NCBI GenBank assembly: GCA_029851415.1
Contig: CM056742.1
Location: 85,922,748-85,986,747, forward strand
DNA: 64,000 nt
Source: Eretmocerus hayati
Taxonomy: Eukaryota; Arthropoda; Insecta; Hymenoptera; Aphelinidae
Direction of reading: 5' to 3'
The notes under the pieces were generated by a model. The model did not search any database. It was given only the letters and a program-made list of their open reading frames with translations, and was not told the origin of the DNA. A program made the translations under genes and the position numbers. Each line of letters begins with the position of its first letter. Position 1 is the first letter of the stretch. Positions 56,611 to 64,000 of the stretch are shown here, piece by piece.

Positions 56611-57064
56611 CCCAGCCGGGTTTTCAAGCAGTTTTTTTCAAGTATTTTGAGACAATCTACACATATCTCAGTATAATAAATTATTGTGCCTCATGAGCAG
56701 TCAAACTCCTCTACTTCTCTACGAGATAATCATACAATATGATTTTTTCTTCTTTACTCAAAGCTAGTGGATAAAGTAAACAGTTTGTAAATACTTGTCA
56801 TCAATGGGTACAGTCCCAAACGAGTTGTTAAGTTGGTTAATTGATGATTGATTTATTGAGGAATTGATTGCTTTTTGAATTGTATCAAGTTCTAAACCCG
56901 GTGTACCCACCAAATTTGTACAACTTTCTCATGTTCATCTCCTGCTGCGCGTATCAGGCAGATGGACATGCATTCAGTTTATGAAGCTTACTGTCTGTCG
57001 ATATCAGCGGTATGAAACTTTGTTGCATTCCCAGAGAGCATTCGTGATTTTTATATTTTCTATC

Positions 57065-57298
57065 TTATCGTTTTAGGATGTGATTATGAGAAAATCCGGG
57101 ATTTGTCATGGAGATAAGTGATGTAATGTGTTCTCGCAGGCGTTTGATTGGATTGATTATAGTAGAACTTGCATATGCATCTGATGGCGTAGATGCATAT
57201 GCAGATTTTGATTGATTTGACAAGGTGTTTTCTTCAGATGTTTCAGTAGCATCGAGCAATTCTCCCACCGATGATTTTTTGTTTTTGTCAACATTTAT
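57065..57298 (-). pseudogene. Unknown small ORF, arm copy 2 (start codon lost)
   Basis: The minus frame is open for about 78 codons to TAA at 57065. It reads VDKNKKSSVGELLDATETSE, a Ser/Ala-rich middle, then NPIKRLREHITSL and NPGFSHNHILKR. The ATG of copy 1 is ATA here, although an internal non-ATG start cannot be excluded. Conservation of frame between arms across most of its length suggests a real small protein of the element. No known family. Confidence 0.45.
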
Positions 57299-57889
57299 TT
57301 AATCGAGATAATAAAGTTTATGAATGAATATGAACGTTTCATTGTTACTATAAGTGCGAGTTCCTTACCCATAGCACAATCATGGTCTGAGAACCTTATG
57401 ATTCTAAACTGCTTGCAATTTCATCATGTAGAATTCGAAATTGACATAATGAATCCCCTTTTGGATGCTTGAGTTATGATTTTGCTATAAGTGACAAACT
57501 CCTGTTTCAATTTTCCCCATTTAATTCATCCTATACATCCAACTTAATCAAAGTGAATCCTACTCCTTACAATGTCGGCAAGTACAATTTAGGAAAGTGT
57601 CTAACTGATTGAAGACACCGATTCGATGCAATTTTCAGGGATGTATAGTCGCGAAGCTTCATTTTTTTGACATGAATTACCATTGCTTCGAAAACTCATG
57701 AGGCGATGATAGTAACTATATTTTTCATCACTCTTGCTTTCTCGATTTTTCATCAATTTCTCGGGCAGGTAAGGGGTTTGGATTATGCTTTTCCTCTGTT
57801 TGAACATTGCCAATGCAAATAGAGAAAGCAAATGCGAAGCAGACGAGCAAGCTCAAGGTGAATTTCAGTTTTTGAAGGGTCCCGGCAAA

Positions 57890-58270
57890 TCATATTCACT
57901 GAAATTTCAGTGGAAATTCTCACTGATGAATCAGTGAAGTTCACTGGAACTTCAGTGACCGAGACCCGTCCGACCTCCAAGGTCACTGAAGTTTCAGTGA
58001 ATTATCTCACTGATCCATCAGTGACACTCACTGAAACTTCAGTGATCAGGACCCGTCCGACCCCCGACGTCACTGAAGTTTCAGTGAATTATCTCACTGA
58101 TCCATCAGTGACTCTCACTGAAACTTCAGTGATCAGGACCCGTCCGACCCTCGAGGTCACTGAAATTTCAGTGAGGGTCACTGATGACTTCAGTGCATAC
58201 GCACTGAAGCCCCAGTGCATATGCACTGAAGTCATCAGTCAAAGTTGATCCGTAATGCACTGAAGTTCAG
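57890..58270. repeat. ACTGAAACTTCAGTGA palindrome array (right)
   Basis: Inverse of 46185-46545, one spacer unit different in number. It contains GTGCATATGCACTGAAG near its outer edge. Confidence 0.85.
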
Positions 58271-58298
58271 TGGAATCTCACTGATGGATACGGAGAGA

Positions 58299-60001
58299 GT
58301 GCCCACAGACTAGATCGCCCTGAACGAAATTCAAGGGAATACTATATATAACCGATGTGACGACTATAACTCCTCGTAGTCTGATAATCATCAGCATAGC
58401 TGTTTCTGAAATACGAATATTCCGAAGAGCATCTCAATCGCACGTCTGCTATGGGCGTCAGCTCATAACGAGTCATTGGAAAGGTAACAGATCAAGAATG
58501 CGAATATTAAGACACGTTCCGACCGACTAGTTGGAGAAGATATGCATACATTGACTAGATGATCATGATTCATTCATCATCGTCACTGTCGACAACAATC
58601 AGTTTCCATCAATTCGTGCGATAGTAGTTTTACTTTCTTGTCCCTGATCTTGCAAGTCCAAGAGAGAACTGGGTCTGACAGCAAGATCAATCGATTGAAG
58701 AGGTCCTTATTTGTAACTTCCCCGGAAAACAATTGAAGGATTCATAACCGTTTTGGTATTGTACATCATATAAGACATAGGGAGGAATAGTACATGGATC
58801 TGACACTTCCGGTTTTTGACGTTTTATTGTCTAGCGAGAAATCCTGATGCAATGAAACTACATGACCCTGAAATTCGTGTTTGATAGTTGAATTGAGTCG
58901 GAAACACATGCTCTGAAGCAGATGATTTCATTTCTCTGTCTTCTTCGTGCTATAGAGTATCTCATGGAACGCTTTTTGAGTACACGGACCTGACATTTTG
59001 CCCTTACAATCGATCGCAAGAATCGAGGAATCGCCATAGAAATTCCTCCGTGTAAATTCCATCTAATACTGACAAATTTCAGTGGAGAAAAATTTCTCCC
59101 ACCCAGAGAAATTGACTTTGAGTGGGGCAACGTGGTATACATGGACCTGACACACAATTTAATTACATGACTGATTTTCGGATACAAATGTACATGCAGC
59201 ACTGGAAAGTTTGTATCAGAGCTTTTTCTCGCAACGAGATTCGATTGTTTGACATGTTTATTTGGAATTTTGTCCGCGACAAAGTGACTTAGAGTAAATT
59301 TAGGATGCGCTGTCTGCCTTTGAAAGAAATTTCTCATTCTCAGTGAAGATCCCATCACAAGAAAAAAGCACATGGCTTGGGGACTAATCCAAGCGTTCTG
59401 GACATGAGAAGCTATGGAAAAAAGTTGGTTCAATATTGTAATTTAAGGAAGAAATTCGAGAGGACCCACTATATTGATTACCTGGGCGCTAGCACTAAGA
59501 GTATGCGTGTAACTGCAAATTTAACAGTACATGGACCTGACATTTGGACCCTTAATCTTTGAGAATGAAAGCGATCACTTGACGGATTGATCTGTAAATT
59601 CAGTACCAAGTGTACTCAAATAGATTACGAGTAGGAAAATCTCATTGGAGTGATTCGCAGCTCACTGATCGAAATGGGATGCCATTACACGTTCTGGGTA
59701 ACTTTTCGTGATAATGCCCATATACATTCTGACGTGGTGAGTCGTACTCCTTATAGTTCGGTATCCCATTGACATGATCGCGTAAAGACTTGAACGAAAT
59801 TCTGATTCCATCAATGTCCAATAGGATCCCGAAAATACAAGGCCAGTGCAGAATATAAGGTGCATGACTGGAAAATTATCTGGTATGGATCAGTCTTCAT
59901 GAGTTGACAATTTCATGAGTGATCTCGAGAGCCTCCCCTGATAACACTGCGATAACATAATGAATTGTATCAGTTCCCATCGATGCATCAGGATGAAGGC
60001 T
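58299..60001. other. No gene recognised; four copies of a 15-base word
   Basis: TACATGGACCTGACA or close variants occur at 58791, 58981, 59138 and 59528, all on the plus strand, in otherwise unrelated surroundings. A 191-codon minus frame (58858-59433) is not recognised. Confidence 0.4.
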
Positions 60002-60570
60002 TTCGCCTCTACGTTCGCTCTAGACACTCTCAAATTCCCGCAGGTGTATCCACGCACTCGTGGGTCACGGCAAATGATAGATGGATGATGGCGAGGGGTA
60101 TTTCAGGTACTTTCAATGTGGCACATTCGCGTTTACACCCCGAGAATTCATGATTTTCGACCAATTTGCGGTGATTCGTGTGACCTTTCACCTCTATACT
60201 CGCTCTAGACGCTCTCAAACTCCCGCAGGCGTATCCAAGCACTCCTGGGTCACGGGAATGATAGACGGATGCCGTCGAAAGGTATTTCAGGTACTTTCAA
60301 TGTGGCACATTAGCGTCTACAACCCGAGAATTTATCATTTTGCACCGATTTGCAGTGATTCGTGTGGATTTTCGCCTCTACATCCGCTCTAGACGCTCTC
60401 AAACTCCCGCAGGAGTATCCACGCACTCCTTGGTCACGGCAAATGATAGACGGATGATGAAGAAAGGTATTCCAGGTGACTTTAATGTGGCACATTCACG
60501 TTTACACCCCGAGAATTCGTGATTTTTGACCGATTTGCAGTGATTTGTGTGACATTTCACCTCTACATGT
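60002..60570. repeat. Tandem satellite, about 183-bp unit, three copies
   Basis: Units start near 60002, 60186 and 60368, with a partial fourth at 60554. Each has CTCTAGACGCTCTCAAA, CCCGCAGG(C/A)GTATCCA, TTTCAATGTGGCACATT and CGATTTGCAGTGATTCGTGT in order. Frames in it are repeat artefacts. Confidence 0.92.
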
Positions 60571-61556
60571 GTTCAATTAGGGAGCCAGTGAATAAATAAT
60601 TTCGGCGACACACATCATTCAAGCTTTCAAAAATATAAGTCAATTTATTCGCCTATGGCTTGACATGCTAAAGCAAGGTGTAGCGGACGACGGCGGCTGG
60701 ACGAGAACTGGCGAGAGCCACGGAAGGCGACAAACGCAACGGCGTAGAGCTGGAGCGCGCTAGAATTCGAATAAAATACAATAGAATGATATGAAAGTAA
60801 ACAGTATGAACTTCAAAGTACCCAGAATTATGGGTTTTCACTGCTTCTGGTGCCGTTTCCGGTGAAGAGTTACTAATGACGCACCCATTGACAAGACGCA
60901 CCCCTGTTCTGAAGTGCTGAATACTGATTGTTTAATGCGTCTCATACTTGGGTAAATACGGTATTTTGATAGCTCACACGTTTTCACGCACGGAGCGTGA
61001 ACGGAATTCGAAGATATCTACACATGGCAGACTGAATCTAGTGACAGTTGGCGCATCTTTGCGGCTAGTATACCCTGGCACTGAAATTGCGAGGTATGGG
61101 AATTCCAAGAAGAGGGATTGATGGAACAAGAACTCTACTCACCGAATCCACGACCGCAAAAATTCTACCACCTCGAACCTTTCGTTTTTCGATTGGTTTT
61201 CTCGTGGAGACAGGTAACGTTCATCAGCATGAAACTGTAGATAACTCGCTATCTCACATATCACCCGCGGATGCTCCTACAGAACAAGTTTATGTGAGCG
61301 AGTGATTTCGACCTCCATGCTTATGAACGTTGAATCACTCTACGGGAAAATTAATAGGGAAACGTGAGAATTCGAGCTGGTAGAATTTTTTTCAGATTGA
61401 GTAGAGTGTTTTGAGTCTAAGAAAATTTAAAAAAGTAGAGTTCCTCTAGTCGTAAATTCAGTGAGTAGAGGTTTGTTTCGTCAATCCGTCTTTTCGAAAT
61501 TCCTATACCTTTCAATTCCGGTGCCAGGGTTCCTCTGCACGTCTTGCGATTAGATT
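60571..61556. other. No recognisable feature
   Basis: About 1 kb, with a short GC-rich island near 60680-60770 and minus-strand frames that are not recognised. The frame running into 61557 from the right ends here as unrelated sequence. Confidence 0.35.
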
Positions 61557-62182
61557 TAGAACTGAAAGGCAATATGAAGAATTCTTTTGAAATAGTGTTG
61601 ATAAAAGGCGTGAGATTTTTAACGAAAGGCAAAACTACTTTTGAAAGCTTCAGAATGACTCTCTTATTATCAAGTCTAGACTCTCGGTTATGAGCTTGTT
61701 GCTCAGAAATGAAATGCATTCTTTCACTAATGTATTTGTTAATGAACGGCAAGGGATAATTATTACAAATAAGTCGATCGCGAATGATATTTAAATTAGA
61801 GATATGAAAGGATTGGTCAGAGAGTTTAATGGCTTTATCGACCAAACTATAGATCATAGCTCTTTTCTGTGAATTGGGGTGATGGGATAAAAAGCTCATG
61901 TAACGGCCTGACGCCGTTGGTTTTCTATACTAATTAGTCAAGCACGTTTGGTTTGGACGTCGGATGACTTGGAGATTCAAACAACTCAAGCTTTTATCCA
62001 CCTCCTTTTCATGTGTGAATTGCAGAGTTGGTCAGAACTATTAAAGGCCTCTAAACATTGAGAAATCATGGAATCTTTGATGATCAATAAACAGTCATCC
62101 ACATATCTTTTATGGAATAATATGTTTCTCTTCATGATGTCCAAACTATGATTTTTTAACAGTTCTAAAGTAATCTGAGCTG
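61557..62182 (-). pseudogene. Penelope-like element, inverted truncated copy
   Basis: On the minus strand from 62182: RT catalytic-box region, DLQVI..., a TAG at 61932-61930, YRKPTASGRY, then SFLSHHPNSQKRA and KAIKLSDQSFHISNLNIIRD, which is the RT-to-linker part. After INTISKEFFILP the sequence departs from the partner copy, so GIY-YIG is missing. It is the inverse of 62209-62850 and carries the same TAG. Confidence 0.85.
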
Positions 62183-62208
62183 CACGGCTCTAAAATAATC
62201 TCATCTAT

Positions 62209-63243
62209 GCTGAGATTACTTTAAAACTGTTAGAAAATCATAGTTTGAACATCATGAAGAGAAACATATTATTCTATGAAAGATATGTGGATGACTGTTT
62301 TTTGATCTTTCAAGATTCCATGATTTCTCAATGTTTAGAGGCCTTTAATAGTTTTGACCAACATTTGCAATTCACACATGAAAGGAAGGTGGATAAAAGC
62401 TTGAGTTGTTTGGATCTCCAAGTCATCCGACGTCCAAACCAAACGTGCTTGACTAATTAGTATAGAAAACCAACGGCGTCAGGCCGTTACATGAACTTTT
62501 CATCCCATCACCCCAATTCACAGAAAAGAGCTATAATCTATAGTTTGGTCGATAAAGCCATTAAACTCTCTGACCAATCCTTTCATATCTCTAATTTAAA
62601 TATCATTCGCGATCGACTTATTTGTAATAACTACCCCTTGCCATTCATTAACGAAAACATTAGTAAAAGAATGCATTCCATTTATGAGCAACAAGCTCAT
62701 AACCGAGAGTCTAGACTTGATAATAAGAGAGTCATTCTGAAGCTTTCAAAAATAGTTTTGCCTTTTGTTAAAAATCCAACGCCTTTTATCAACACTATTT
62801 CAAAAACATTCTTCATACTGCCTATCTATTCTAATTCTAATCAGCTGAAGAAATCCATCAAACTAGGTAAAGACTCGTTACCTGTTTCAGAGAGACACAA
62901 TGTGGTATATCGAATAAATTGTAAAGACTGTAGTAGCATATATATTGGCCGAACATTGAGAGAGATGAAAAAACGAGCTTATGAACATGGACGTGCTATC
63001 AGATTAAAAAAAGATACTTCCGCTTCGGCTCATCACGTAGAGAATTCCAACCATTCTTTTGATCTTGAAAATATAAAAATAATTGACACCGAAAATAGAT
63101 TCAAACCACGACTTTTCTCAGAGATGCTGAACATTTGCTACCATTCGAATACAATCAACATAAAAGAATATTTAAATGGTTTAAAAAATACATATAGATA
63201 TGCAATAGATCAATTTGGAAATTCAATTATTAATAAGCCGTAG
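62209..63243 (+). pseudogene. Penelope-like element: RT end plus GIY-YIG endonuclease
   Basis: One frame. YERYVDDCFLIF (about 62275) is the RT catalytic box. LSCLDLQVIRRPNQTCLTN is followed by a single TAG (62458-62460) where PLEs have Trp, then YRKPTASGRY, the HP......A linker region, and the endonuclease. The latter shows VVYRINCKDCSSIYIGRT (GIY-YIG as IYI-G with upstream VVYRI), RAYEHGRAI, H....H, and the terminal E of FKPRLFSEML. It ends at TAG 63241-63243. PLE proteins copy RNA at the target and cut DNA with the GIY-YIG domain. The RT N-terminal part is absent, so this 5'-truncated copy is inactive. Confidence 0.88.
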
Positions 63244-63915
63244 GAAAAAGTAGATTTCTTCTATGAAATAAATGGTAGATGAGGTAGAACTCTTCTCATG
63301 TAGCTTTCACATGTGTTGCCGTTGTTTACATCCTTCAGTCCAACTTGCGAGTCGATCGACGACAGAACATCTTGTCGATCGATCGATAAAAATTCCATCC
63401 TTTATCATCCCAGGACTGAGGGATTGTAACAACACAACAAGATTAAATCACAGTGAGTTATCATCTTGTCGGAAAATCTAAATCCTCAAACAATTCCAAA
63501 TTTTTTTGGGTAGTTTTCCTCGGAGATTTGGTCAGCTAAAACAATTAAATACCAAAGATGCAAATTTCTCACTCATGTGTAACGACTCCATGATATTTAA
63601 TGATATTGTGATCCCTCAGATGTGAGACCGAACTCTTCTTTAAGTTGAATGTTTTTATGATCGACCAAACTTCCGGAGACCTAGATTCATATTTATCAAG
63701 CATTGTTCATTTATTGGTTAATACCGAATTTCAATTGAACTAGTAAATCATGATTTGAATGAAGTTTCTTCCAACAAAAACTCAAATTTTCAACCGGAAT
63801 CGTCATTTTAATCATCCTCAAATCAATTTTATCGAAATTCCTTATCAACAAAACGATAGATATTGTTAGCGAAACCCCGGTTTAGATACCCTAACAGTAT
63901 GTTTTGCACCAAGTT
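63244..63915. other. No recognisable feature
   Basis: PLE 3' flank and AT-rich sequence. CTTGTCGATCGATCG near 63371 is a local palindrome. Nothing else seen. Confidence 0.35.
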
Positions 63916-64000
63916 CATGAGGTTGTAGCTCGCTTCTGAGCGATTGATTGCCGGCCCGAGCCGCAGGCGAGATAATCGCTTGGAAGCGGGGAACCTCAAG
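63916..64000. repeat. Hairpin with conserved 19-base apex
   Basis: ATGAGGTTGTAGCTCGCTTC...GAGCGATT pairs with AATCGCTTGGAAGCGGGGAA...CCTCA (right edge of the window). The apex GGCCCGAGCCGCAGGCGAG (63953-63971) equals 16157-16175. The element may continue past the window. Confidence 0.65.

Larger units (their letters stand above)
56625..58298. repeat. Right arm of the 12-kb inverted structure
   Basis: Uninterrupted inverse of 46130-47280 plus 49266-49815. By eye arms agree over most positions with scattered substitutions and small indels. Confidence 0.85.

Noticed and set aside
60002..60570. CRISPR or gene-family reading of the 183-bp repeats
   Set aside because: Plain tandem satellite. Frames differ between units and contain stops.

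Overview
The window is eukaryotic, intron-bearing, AT-rich DNA, most likely from an arthropod and probably an insect. It carries BEL/Pao, Copia and Ty3-like LTR retrotransposons, LINE and Penelope-like fragments, pogo-type and piggyBac-type TIR elements, and a tRNA-related SINE. There are no operons and no convincing complete host gene. Nearly everything recognisable is mobile DNA in states of decay, often nested.

Layout. 1-2.7 kb: a LINE 3' end, a broken BEL/Pao pol and a LINE endonuclease remnant. 2.8-11.5 kb: a hairpin element, then a dispersed repeat (family A) split by a Copia element (3603-11057, 5-bp TSD). That element is itself split by a non-autonomous LTR element (6263-10506, 4-bp TSD) with one 566-codon ORF. 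11.8-12.1 kb: an array of GATA and CRE-like sites. 12.1-16.3 kb: unassigned DNA, a foldback repeat and hairpins. 16.5-21 kb: Penelope RT, LINE RT and BEL gag fragments. 21.3-28.5 kb: a tRNA-like sequence and many TIR or foldback elements, including a TA-flanked element with a psq-type HTH exon nested in another TA-flanked element. 28.8-31.9 kb: the best BEL/Pao pol, interrupted by a palindromic composite SINE with a 15-bp TSD. 33.2-33.7 kb: a 20-bp minisatellite. About 34.4 kb: a possible host terminal exon with a poly(A) signal. 35.3-37.9 kb: a 2.6-kb palindrome. 39.7-42.2 kb: a TIR element with hairpin tandem repeats. 44.3-45.4 kb: a TIR element built of short palindromes.

46.1-58.3 kb is a 12-kb structure bounded by 1.7-kb inverted arms. 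Each arm carries a differently broken copy of one small unknown ORF, and the left arm is split by a 2-kb foldback. Inside lie an unknown degraded ORF and a pogo MITE nested in a TTAA-flanked MITE. 60.0-60.6 kb is a 183-bp satellite. 61.6-63.2 kb is a head-to-head inverted pair of Penelope-like elements with a GIY-YIG domain.

The genes do not work together as a pathway. The value of the window is its stratigraphy: TSDs, restored reading frames and paralogous empty sites let several insertions be ordered in time. All repeat relationships were read by eye, so arm boundaries marked as approximate should be taken as within tens of bases.
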